From positions 1 through 15,096 of the forward strand of contig JAJZFK010000482.1 of the NCBI GenBank assembly GCA_021805405.1: DNA of 15,096 nt, written 5' to 3'. The notes below the pieces were generated by a model that saw nothing but the letters and a program-made list of their open reading frames with translations, was not told where the DNA came from and ran no database searches. Of the stretch, positions 7,323 through 13,854 are shown piece by piece. The stretch comes from a bacterium (GTDB lineage Bacteria; Armatimonadota; Chthonomonadetes; Chthonomonadales; Chthonomonadaceae). The translations under genes were made by a program, and so were the position numbers. How positions within the stretch are numbered: the stretch's first letter is position 1; each line of letters starts with the position of its first letter.

Positions 7323-8090
7323 ATTCCATCTCTCATCAAATACCTCCAAACTCCTGTTCAAACCAACCGCAACCTGCTGGCGGATCTGTCGGACGATAAC
7401 AGAGGATTACCAATACTGACGGATTCACCGTGCCACCATACAGAGGGCTGTACCCTTTGTGCAGAGGAATGCGTAGCTAGTGCTATCGTGCTGCAGCAGG
7501 ATCGGGAGCCGCATGTAACACTAGACTTGGGAGCGTGCATTGCCTGCGGTAGGTGCACTGACGTGTGCCCCACTGGTACCATCACTGTGTCGCGTAGCAC
7601 GCGGCGCGCGGTTACCCGGCGCGATGACCTCGTTCTTAAATCTGGTGACATAGTTCCCGTTCCCGTACTAGCGAGTAAATCACCGTTCAGGAATTCGATG
7701 GTGGTGCGCTATGTATCCACTGGCGATAACGCTACCGACATGGAAGTTGGTGCATGCCAAAATCCAATCTTTGACGTAGGTCGATTCGGAATACAGTTTA
7801 CGGCATCCCCGCGATTTGCCGACGCGCTACTGATAGGCGGCCCGGTACCGCTGGCTATGCAGCAACCATTGCGCCTGTGCCTGGACGCCATGGCGGAACC
7901 AAAAGTAGTCATAGCAGTAGGAACGCAGGCGATTACTGGAGGGTTGCTTCGCGGGCGGTACGCAAGAGCCAATGGGGTAACGACCGTTGTTGAGCCAGAT
8001 GTGTGGATACCAGGGAACCCACCACATCCGTGGCTCATAATTCACGGCCTCTTATTAGCGATGGGCAATCCCCTGGTAATTACGCCTTGA
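7320..8090 (+). CDS. hyfI: HyfI/NuoB-like small subunit fused to a 2x[4Fe-4S] ferredoxin domain, proximal-cluster cysteines lost
   Basis: A 256-residue protein with two parts. Residues about 35-95 form a ferredoxin domain: Cys38, 44, 47, 51 (irregular CX5CX2CX3C) and Cys73, 76, 79, 83 followed by Pro (canonical CX2CX2CX3CP). Residues about 125-256 match HycG/NuoB: DVGRFGIQF (152-160), ADALLIGGPV (168-177), PKVVIAVG (194-201), then IPGNPPHPW. In HycG-type proteins a CxxC, a Cys after IxxGxC and the Cys of PGCPP hold the proximal [4Fe-4S] cluster. Aligned by eye, these are Asp136, Thr139, Gln203 and Asn233, so all four are lost. The ferredoxin part replaces the separate HyfH-type subunit. It is the last gene of the operon. 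Family assignment is firm; electron flow beyond the ferredoxin clusters is unexplained. Confidence 0.9.
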   Translation: MIPSLIKYLQTPVQTNRNLLADLSDDNRGLPILTDSPCHHTEGCTLCAEECVASAIVLQQDREPHVTLDLGACIACGRCTDVCPTGTITVSRSTRRAVTRRDDLVLKSGDIVPVPVLASKSPFRNSMVVRYVSTGDNATDMEVGACQNPIFDVGRFGIQFTASPRFADALLIGGPVPLAMQQPLRLCLDAMAEPKVVIAVGTQAITGGLLRGRYARANGVTTVVEPDVWIPGNPPHPWLIIHGLLLAMGNPLVITP

Positions 8091-8104
8091 AGGTAGTCAC
8101 TCTC

Positions 8105-8950
8105 CTACTGCTTCACTGCCCCTGCCGTGATACCCGCAACAAACTGCTTTTGAAACAGCAGGAAAGCGATAACAAGCGGCAGAACCGTGAGCACACCACC
8201 GGCCATAAGCATGCCCCACGGCGTGCTCATTTCGCCCTGCATAAGGTAGATCACGAGCGGCAGTGTGTACATAGACGGCGTGCGCAAGACGATAAAGGCC
8301 CACATAAGGTTGTTCCAGCTGCCTATTAAATTCATAATACCTAGCGCGGCAAGAGCCGGCTGGGCAATAGGCACTGCGATACGCCAGTAGATGCCAAACT
8401 CACTGCATCCGTCAATTCGCGCGGCCGCTAACAGGTCGTCTGGCAGGTTGGCTGTCATATACTGGCGCATCCAGAAGATGCCAAATGCTCCTACAGCACC
8501 GGGCACGATGAGTGCCCAGTAGGTGTTTATCCAGTGAATATGCACCAGGATTTCAAATGTCGGGATTAGCGTAACAGCACCGGGTATCAGCATTGTTCCA
8601 AGTACAAAGGCAAACATACGATTGTTGCCGGGTGCCATGGGGTACTTTGCAAATGCATACCCACCCAGGGAACAGAGAAATAGCGACAGGAGTACGCTGC
8701 CGGATGACGTAACCACGGAATTAAAGAAGGCTCTTAGAATGTTCGTCTCATTGAACAGCTCGCCATAGTTTGACCACAACAGGTGAGAAGGAATCCAGTG
8801 CGGCGGCGTAACAAAGATCTGTGCCTGCGTTTTGAACGATGCCGACAGCAGCCAGTAAAACGGAAAAACGAAGATGACCGCCAGGCCGCTAAGAACGACG
8901 TAGGTCACCATACGCAAGGCAAGTTGGCCAGGTTTACGTGCAGATGTCAT
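8105..8950 (-). CDS. Carbohydrate ABC transporter permease, MalG type
   Basis: A 281-residue inner-membrane protein with about six helices, the usual length for MalG/AraQ-type permeases. The ATPase-docking EAA loop is at residues 172-198 (LLAAARIDGCSEFGIYWRIA and on to VPIAQP). The FPFYWLLSASFKT segment (29-41) is typical of the family's first helix and loop. The start is three bases after the upstream permease stop, with CCTCC on the plus strand (8962-8966; GGAGG in mRNA) 11 bases before it. It is the last gene of the galactan operon and ends 14 bases from the convergent hyfI-like gene. Substrate is inferred from the galactanase in the same operon. Confidence 0.93.
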   Translation of the reverse strand: MTSARKPGQLALRMVTYVVLSGLAVIFVFPFYWLLSASFKTQAQIFVTPPHWIPSHLLWSNYGELFNETNILRAFFNSVVTSSGSVLLSLFLCSLGGYAFAKYPMAPGNNRMFAFVLGTMLIPGAVTLIPTFEILVHIHWINTYWALIVPGAVGAFGIFWMRQYMTANLPDDLLAAARIDGCSEFGIYWRIAVPIAQPALAALGIMNLIGSWNNLMWAFIVLRTPSMYTLPLVIYLMQGEMSTPWGMLMAGGVLTVLPLVIAFLLFQKQFVAGITAGAVKQ

Positions 8951-8953
8951 CAG

Positions 8954-9910
8954 CTATGACGCCTCCGAGTTGCGTCGGTTCAGGCGATTTATAGCGAGAG
9001 ACGCGCCAAAAACGAAGATTGCGACGCTGTAAGCAACACATGACGCATAGCCAAATTTGAAATCCGTAAACGACAGGTTAAAGAGGTACAACCCAAAGTT
9101 GGTAGACGACGTGCCCGGGCCTCCGTTGGTAAGCACAAATACTTCATCAAACATATAGAGTGTGCCTAACAACGACAATAACAGACAGAAGCGGAAGACT
9201 GGCTGAAGAAGTGGCCACGTAACATGCCGCATACTCTGTAGCGGGCTGGCACCATCAAGCTGGGCGGCCTCATAGTAATCTATGGGTATCGCCTGTAGCC
9301 CAGCTAACATGAGCACCATGTTGTACCCGGTCCATCGCCACACTACCAGTATCGCCACGGATACTTTTGACCAGTTTTCGCTATCTAGCCAGTGGATTGC
9401 CTTGAAGTGAAAAATCGGAAGAACGTGGTTAAATCCCAAAAGCAGGTAGTTTAGGACACCTCGTTCTGAGCTGAAGATAAGCGAAAAAACGACAGCAATA
9501 ACGACCATCGGCGTAACAGCGGGGAGAAAGAACGCGGCACGGTAGAGCGATTTGAACTTGAGCCACTGACTGTTTAAAATCTGGGCAAAGAGAAAGGCGA
9601 GGATAAGCATTGGTGGAATGTAGAGTAGGCCAATTACGAGTGTATTCCAAAGCGAGCGCCATAGAAGCTCATCGTGAATCATAAGCTGGAAGTTATAGAG
9701 CCCCGCCCAATGAATAGCCGTGATGCCATCCCATTTCGTAAAGCTGAGGAACAGTGAGAACAGAAGTGGATAGAGGCCGAAAATGGAGAATAGAATAAAA
9801 AAAGGTGAGACGAAGAGGTAGAAGTGCCGGTACTTCCACAGTTGCTGCCAGGTTGAACTGCCAACCGAGCCGTCTGTCCCCTGCCGCTTACGCGTGATAC
9901 TCGCACTCAT
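8954..9910 (-). CDS. Carbohydrate ABC transporter permease, MalF type
   Basis: A 318-residue membrane permease pairing with the MalG-type protein. After a charged N-terminus, membrane segments start near residue 30 (YLFVSPFFILFSIFGLYPLL, 31-50). The EAA loop for the ATPase is at about 212-237 (YYEAAQLDGASPLQSMRHVT). It lacks the extra N-terminal helices and large periplasmic loop of E. coli MalF, as in UgpA/LacF-type permeases. Its ATG overlaps the stop of the binding-protein gene by four bases (ATGA), so the two are translationally coupled. The matching ATPase is not encoded nearby; such systems often share an MsmX/UgpC-type ATPase encoded elsewhere. Confidence 0.93.
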   Translation of the reverse strand: MSASITRKRQGTDGSVGSSTWQQLWKYRHFYLFVSPFFILFSIFGLYPLLFSLFLSFTKWDGITAIHWAGLYNFQLMIHDELLWRSLWNTLVIGLLYIPPMLILAFLFAQILNSQWLKFKSLYRAAFFLPAVTPMVVIAVVFSLIFSSERGVLNYLLLGFNHVLPIFHFKAIHWLDSENWSKVSVAILVVWRWTGYNMVLMLAGLQAIPIDYYEAAQLDGASPLQSMRHVTWPLLQPVFRFCLLLSLLGTLYMFDEVFVLTNGGPGTSSTNFGLYLFNLSFTDFKFGYASCVAYSVAIFVFGASLAINRLNRRNSEAS

Positions 9911-11283
9911 TGTTGCACCGCCGAAGACGTGGTGGATGTTGGAGCAGTTGGTGCCAGTGGTACATCCAGACGTTGATGCAGGCTTAACGCAAGGTTGGCG
10001 AGCAGGTGGTTATGCGGCATGCCGGCCGCGGCCCACTGGCTAAGGTCCTGTTGAATGTAGCTTTCCGCTTCCGCCCAGTTGGCAGTACGGTTAATCCGCC
10101 ATATCTTTTGTACATCCGTAGCAAACAGTCTACCCACTGGCTGTCCTCCAAAAAATGGATCTGGTCTGTCCATCACGTGCGATTTAAGGGCGGGCATATA
10201 GGAGGGGTAGAGACTCTCCTTCTCATACTGCATGAGTTGGCCAGCTTTCGTGCACAGCGCATATTTCACAAATGCCCAGGCTGCTGTCTTGTTGGCGCAC
10301 TGTTTGGGAATCACAAGTACCGAGCCGCCAAGGTTGGCAACGTGCACTCCTCCTCGCTGAATGGCGGGCAGGCGAAACACTCCCCATTTTGTAGTGCTGG
10401 TGTCATAGTGGGTTTGGGAGTCCTTAATTATGCCGCCAAGCCAAACAGCACCTGGGTATGTGGCAAGTGAGCTATCATTAAACCCTGCCATCCACTCCTG
10501 GCTGTAGGCATTGATATCGCTGGTGATACCAGCTGCATGAATCTGACGCATCATCTGCAACGCTTCGTGTGCCTGAGGTGAGTTGACAGCGATTCTACCC
10601 GAGTCGTCAAACACCTGCCCGTGCGTCTGCTGTAAAAAGATCTCGAACATATCCGCTAAACCGGAGATGCCCAGGGCCAGCATCTTGGTTTTGCCATGAG
10701 ATAACGCAACGATCTTTTTGCCAGCCGCAATGTAATCTGCCCACGTATGAATGGAGGATGGATTGATGTTATATTCTTTGAAGATGTTACGTTTGTAGAA
10801 GATTGCAACCGGCCCGAGGTCCCACGGAATGGCGTAAACATGACCGTTCATCACACATTCTGCCCACCTGCTCGCTGGAAACTTAGACTGATATTTGGCG
10901 GCTACCGCGGTGAGATCAGCGAGTTTACCTGTTGCCATATAGTGGGGCGCATCGGTTATCTGCAGCTGCGAAACATCGGGTGCGCCAACATCTGCTGCGA
11001 GCGACAGCATAAAGCGGGTCTGCATACTAGCGCCGGTTATATCCACGTTTACGTGCGCGCCCGGGTTCATTTGCTGAAATGACGGCGAAATATCCTGCAG
11101 CGCCTTGGCGGCAATATTCCAGCTCCACACGGTAATAGTGCCCTTAGCAGGCTGGGTAGCTTCCTGCGCCGTTAGCGGCGGAGCATTAACAGCAGGATTG
11201 CTTGCACAACCACTCAGCAGCCCAGTTGCTGCTAGAAGGCCAATGAGCGTTGCGGGTAAATTTAATCTGGTAGTCTGGTTCAC
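9907..11283 (-). CDS. Sugar ABC transporter substrate-binding lipoprotein
   Basis: A 458-residue extracytoplasmic binding protein. The N-terminus is a lipoprotein signal peptide with a hydrophobic core (residues 10-23) and lipobox LSGC, giving lipidated Cys26. A short linker follows, then the family 1 binding domain beginning KGTITVWSWN (47-56); MNGHVYAIPWDLGP (144-157) is a typical binding-cleft segment. The C-terminal tail after about 440 is rich in Thr, Ser, Pro and Ala and likely disordered. The start is GTG (complement of 11281-11283), six bases after the galactanase stop, with no clear ribosome site, so coupling to the upstream gene is likely. By context it binds galacto-oligosaccharides released by the galactanase; specificity is inference. 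Confidence 0.92.
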   Translation of the reverse strand: MNQTTRLNLPATLIGLLAATGLLSGCASNPAVNAPPLTAQEATQPAKGTITVWSWNIAAKALQDISPSFQQMNPGAHVNVDITGASMQTRFMLSLAADVGAPDVSQLQITDAPHYMATGKLADLTAVAAKYQSKFPASRWAECVMNGHVYAIPWDLGPVAIFYKRNIFKEYNINPSSIHTWADYIAAGKKIVALSHGKTKMLALGISGLADMFEIFLQQTHGQVFDDSGRIAVNSPQAHEALQMMRQIHAAGITSDINAYSQEWMAGFNDSSLATYPGAVWLGGIIKDSQTHYDTSTTKWGVFRLPAIQRGGVHVANLGGSVLVIPKQCANKTAAWAFVKYALCTKAGQLMQYEKESLYPSYMPALKSHVMDRPDPFFGGQPVGRLFATDVQKIWRINRTANWAEAESYIQQDLSQWAAAGMPHNHLLANLALSLHQRLDVPLAPTAPTSTTSSAVQQ

Positions 11284-11289
11284 TTATAT

Positions 11290-12435
11290 CTACTTTATAG
11301 GAGCGTGTGGCGACGCGGCCTGGCCCAAAACATCGAGGCCGGGCAGTGCATCCCCACCATCATCGAAAAGGGTTAAGCCATGCCAGGAGCCATCCAAACC
11401 GCGCATAGGAATCCATTCGGGTGCCCAGTAGATAATTCCACGGCCAAGGCTATCAGGCGTAGATTTTACAACCTTCACGAGATCTGAGAGGAATTGAGCC
11501 TGCCCATCAGGCGTTTTGGGATAGTTAACCCCCGCTACGGGCATGCGGCCGTCATCCTCGTATGCATACCCAGTTTCTGCCACTATCACAGGTCTATGAA
11601 ACCTTGCAGCAGCGTGATCCAGGGTGTTCTTAAGCGCCTGTAATGTACCCTGGAATATAGGATAAAAGCTCTCACCGATGACGTCATAATTAACGCCATA
11701 CTTTGCGCACCTATCAAAAAACCAGCGCGTTGTGGGCCAATCACCACCTCTATCCAGGTGAATCATGATAAGCGGCGAAGGGCTAGCGCCGCTACCTGCC
11801 CGTACTCCAGCTATACCAGCCTTTAAGAGCTCTGCCAGGTGTGCAAACCCGCCTTCCCCCTTGGTGATACGCCCAAGCGGCCACATCATTCCCGGTGATA
11901 TTTCGTTACCTACCGCCACCATATCTGGCATGGCACCTGCTGCCTTTAATGCCGATATAACCTTGCTGGTATAGGTGAACACCTTGCTGGATAGCTGCTT
12001 GATATTGAGTTGCTGCCATGCTGCTGGTACAAGCTGGTGGCCAGGATCGGCCCACGTATCGGAGTAGTGCAAATCGAGCACAAAGTAAAAGCCAGCCTGT
12101 TTAATTCGTCTACCAAGCGCTTCGGTATAGGCGAGGTCATTCACGAAAATGCCCTGCTTAGTGGGGTGTACCCATAGCCTGAGCCTCAAACAGTTCCAGC
12201 CAGCATTCTTGAAGATCTGCAATGCAGGCAGTGCCGTTCCGTGCCACCTATAAACCTGTCCGTGCTGCTCTTCAAGGGTTAGCAGCGAGATGTCTCCCCC
12301 TGCAAGGAAGGCCGGCAGGTTGCGGGATGTTGGGAAAGTTGGCCCAGAGCCCACGGCCAGTACGCGAGTACTAGCAACCGCAGCAAGGATGACAGTGACG
12401 ACCAATGCGCGAATGGGTTTATAAGTGCGCGGCAT
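11290..12435 (-). CDS. ganB: Secreted arabinogalactan endo-1,4-beta-galactanase, GH53 (ganB-like)
   Basis: A 381-residue glycoside hydrolase of family 53, which cuts beta-1,4-galactan side chains of pectin. A signal peptide (basic Arg3, Lys6, Arg9; hydrophobic core; likely cleavage after VLA at residue 27) sends it out of the cytoplasm. Family motifs: GGDISLLTLEEQHG (46-59), LRLRLWV (83-89), DLHYSDTWADPGHQ (121-134), acid/base Glu178 in AVGNEI and nucleophile Glu287 in VAETGY. The acceptor-side tryptophans in IIYWAPEWIP are kept. It leads the operon with binding protein and permeases, as in Bacillus gan loci. GGGAG lies six bases before the ATG, inside a potential hairpin. Extra binding domains are absent, so it is a single-domain enzyme. 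Confidence 0.94.
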   Translation of the reverse strand: MPRTYKPIRALVVTVILAAVASTRVLAVGSGPTFPTSRNLPAFLAGGDISLLTLEEQHGQVYRWHGTALPALQIFKNAGWNCLRLRLWVHPTKQGIFVNDLAYTEALGRRIKQAGFYFVLDLHYSDTWADPGHQLVPAAWQQLNIKQLSSKVFTYTSKVISALKAAGAMPDMVAVGNEISPGMMWPLGRITKGEGGFAHLAELLKAGIAGVRAGSGASPSPLIMIHLDRGGDWPTTRWFFDRCAKYGVNYDVIGESFYPIFQGTLQALKNTLDHAAARFHRPVIVAETGYAYEDDGRMPVAGVNYPKTPDGQAQFLSDLVKVVKSTPDSLGRGIIYWAPEWIPMRGLDGSWHGLTLFDDGGDALPGLDVLGQAASPHAPIK

Positions 12436-12436
12436 G

Positions 12437-12464
12437 TGTTACTCCCGTGTAACAAGAAGGTTAC
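12437..12464 (-). promoter_or_regulatory. Three alternating GTTAC/GTAAC half-sites over the galactanase ribosome binding site
   Basis: On the plus strand GTTAC (12438-12442), GTAAC (12449-12453) and GTTAC (12460-12464) start exactly 11 bases apart, each pair separated by six bases. In the mRNA the middle element can pair with either neighbour. Pairing with the start-proximal one (6 bp, TGTTAC with GTAACA, 12437-12454) puts the ribosome site GGGAG (complement of 12442-12446) into the loop and stem edge. As DNA, the same pattern would place half-sites on one helix face, suiting a dimeric repressor. Which reading is right is not decided by sequence. Confidence 0.5.
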
Positions 12465-12515
12465 CACGTAATATTAGACCATTATCAACCAGATTCCTGC
12501 CAGTTTGTAAATATC

Positions 12516-12549
12516 GTTGCGAAATTGACATATTATCTGTAATAGCAAC
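12516..12549. promoter_or_regulatory. Nested inverted repeats, possible operator
   Basis: TATTA (12531-12535) and TAATA (12540-12544) form a dyad around TCTG. This is enclosed by GTTGC (12516-12520) and GCAAC (12545-12549). The inner and outer arms are adjacent on one side and ten bases apart on the other, so it is not a perfect stem. It lies upstream of the possible galactanase promoter, where an activator or LacI-type repressor could bind. A weak structure after the aminotransferase stop is the alternative. Confidence 0.3.
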
Positions 12550-12570
12550 ACATGGAGCGCGAGCTACTGT

Positions 12571-13854
12571 CTATTCGATGTCCTGTAGCAGCGAGACTGC
12601 TTCGTTAACGGATTCACCAAAGGCATTTACTGCCTGATCAAGTTGGCTGTCACTCACAATGAGAGGAGGCTCAAACCGGATAACCTTGGGATTGTTCAGT
12701 GTATACCCGGCAATTACGCCCCGACGCGCCATCCCGTTGATTGTGAGTTCAGCTACATCCTGTACTGCAAACTCAACGCCCACCATGAGCCCCAACCCGC
12801 GTACCTCCTTAAGAACGCCAGGCGCGTGACTAACCGCACTGCGCAGCCCGGCCATCAGTCGGGCTCCGCTCCGTACGGAACGGGCGGACAACTCGTCATC
12901 TACGGTTACCTGCAAGGCTGCGAGGCCCGCAGCGCACGCTAACTGATTACCACCAAACGTGCTAGTATGAATGTATGGGTTCTCGCCAAAAACAGCGTCA
13001 CAAACTTCCTGTGTGAACACCGTTGCACCAATAGGCATAACGCCGCCGCCAAGTGCTTTCGCAAGAGTCATAATATCCGGCTGCACGTCGTCGTGTTCAC
13101 AGCCAAATAACCGGCCTGTGCGCCCCAAGCCCGTCTGTACCTCGTCTACAATGAGCAGCACACCTGCTTCACGCGTAATGCGCCGTACATCTGCAAGGTA
13201 TCCTGGCACAGCAGGAACAATTCCGCCCTCGCCTTGAACTGTCTCTAAAATCACCGCTGCTGTGTCACCGTCCAGCACGGCGGCAACCGCATCCGCCGAG
13301 TTAAATGGCACAAAAGTGGTACCCGGTACCATAGGCCCAAAGGGTTTGCGATACTTTTCACGGCCGGTAACAGCAAGACTGCCCATGGTTTTGCCGTGGT
13401 ATGCGCCTTCGGTGGACACGAATTTGGTGCGGCCAGTGGCTTTGCGTGCGAATTTCAGCGCAGCCTCCACGGACTCGGCACCGCTGTTTGAGTAGAAGCT
13501 GTATGACAACTCACCCGGCGTGACTTGTGCCAGCCGTTCTGAGAGCAGAGCCTGGGGCTCATGAAAGTATGCCCGGGTAGAAAGAGGCATGCGGTCAAGT
13601 TGACGCTTTACGGCATCAACTACCGCTGGGTTTCTATGCCCCAGCGAAAACACGCCGTAACCACCCAGAAAATCGAGGCACTGTGTGCCACTTGCAAGTG
13701 TCACCACACAGCCTTCTGCAAAGACTTCAAGGTCACCAAAACCACCAAACTGTAACAGCCGCGTTAGGCCGGGGTTGACGTACTGGCGGTACTTCTCTAT
13801 CACCGAATTAATGTGTGCCTCTATCGCAGAGGTCTCATCAGTTTCTGTTATCAT
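12571..13854 (-). CDS. patA: Class III PLP aminotransferase, putrescine aminotransferase (PatA/YgjG) type
   Basis: A 427-residue fold-type I aminotransferase. The PLP lysine is Lys266 in LAKALGGGVMPIGA; Asp237 in IVDEVQTGLGRTG binds the pyridine nitrogen; SNSGAESVEAA (122-132) forms the phosphate-binding turn. Several stretches resemble E. coli putrescine aminotransferase rather than acetylornithine or GABA enzymes: CLDFLGGYGVFSLGHRNP (59-76), CEHDDVQPDI (252-261), the HTSTFGGN segment and GYTLNNPKVIRFEPPL near the C-terminus. The expected role is transfer of an amino group from putrescine or another diamine to 2-oxoglutarate. It is shorter than YgjG at the N-terminus. Its ATG overlaps the AI-2E gene stop (ATGA), with GGAG (complement of 13861-13864) six bases upstream. 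Ornithine or other omega-amino substrates are possible. Confidence 0.87.
   Translation of the reverse strand: MITETDETSAIEAHINSVIEKYRQYVNPGLTRLLQFGGFGDLEVFAEGCVVTLASGTQCLDFLGGYGVFSLGHRNPAVVDAVKRQLDRMPLSTRAYFHEPQALLSERLAQVTPGELSYSFYSNSGAESVEAALKFARKATGRTKFVSTEGAYHGKTMGSLAVTGREKYRKPFGPMVPGTTFVPFNSADAVAAVLDGDTAAVILETVQGEGGIVPAVPGYLADVRRITREAGVLLIVDEVQTGLGRTGRLFGCEHDDVQPDIMTLAKALGGGVMPIGATVFTQEVCDAVFGENPYIHTSTFGGNQLACAAGLAALQVTVDDELSARSVRSGARLMAGLRSAVSHAPGVLKEVRGLGLMVGVEFAVQDVAELTINGMARRGVIAGYTLNNPKVIRFEPPLIVSDSQLDQAVNAFGESVNEAVSLLQDIE

Larger units (their letters stand above)
12436..12570 (-). promoter_or_regulatory. Intergenic control region of the galactanase operon
   Basis: This 135-base gap separates the aminotransferase stop from the galactanase start. 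Reading the minus strand, TTTACA (complement of 12506-12511) and GATAAT (complement of 12481-12486) are possible -35 and -10 boxes, but the 19-base spacing is long. Two sets of inverted repeats flank them: a dyad at 12516-12549 upstream and GTTAC/GTAAC half-sites at 12438-12464 downstream. No T-run terminator is visible after the aminotransferase gene, so readthrough from it is possible. Confidence 0.4.

Noticed and set aside
713..8090. Active formate hydrogenlyase or hydrogenase-4
   Set aside because: All four NiFe-binding cysteines are replaced, and no formate dehydrogenase or maturation genes are in the window.
713..8090. Standard respiratory complex I (nuo) operon
   Set aside because: The subunits follow the HyfB/C/E/F/G/I pattern (HyfE, fused NuoC-NuoD, HyfB-type C-terminus) and there is no NuoE, F or G dehydrogenase module.
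8091..8110. Intrinsic terminator between the convergent operons
   Set aside because: Only a 4-bp GTAG/CTAC stem with an eight-base loop and no T-run can be formed.
10006..10470. 154-residue plus-strand open frame
   Set aside because: It lies wholly inside the binding-protein gene on the other strand and shows no family features.
10747..11082. 111-residue plus-strand open frame
   Set aside because: Antisense shadow of the binding-protein gene with no recognisable motif.
12571..13854. Acetylornithine aminotransferase (argD)
   Set aside because: The sequence pattern matches putrescine aminotransferase better and no arginine biosynthesis genes are adjacent.
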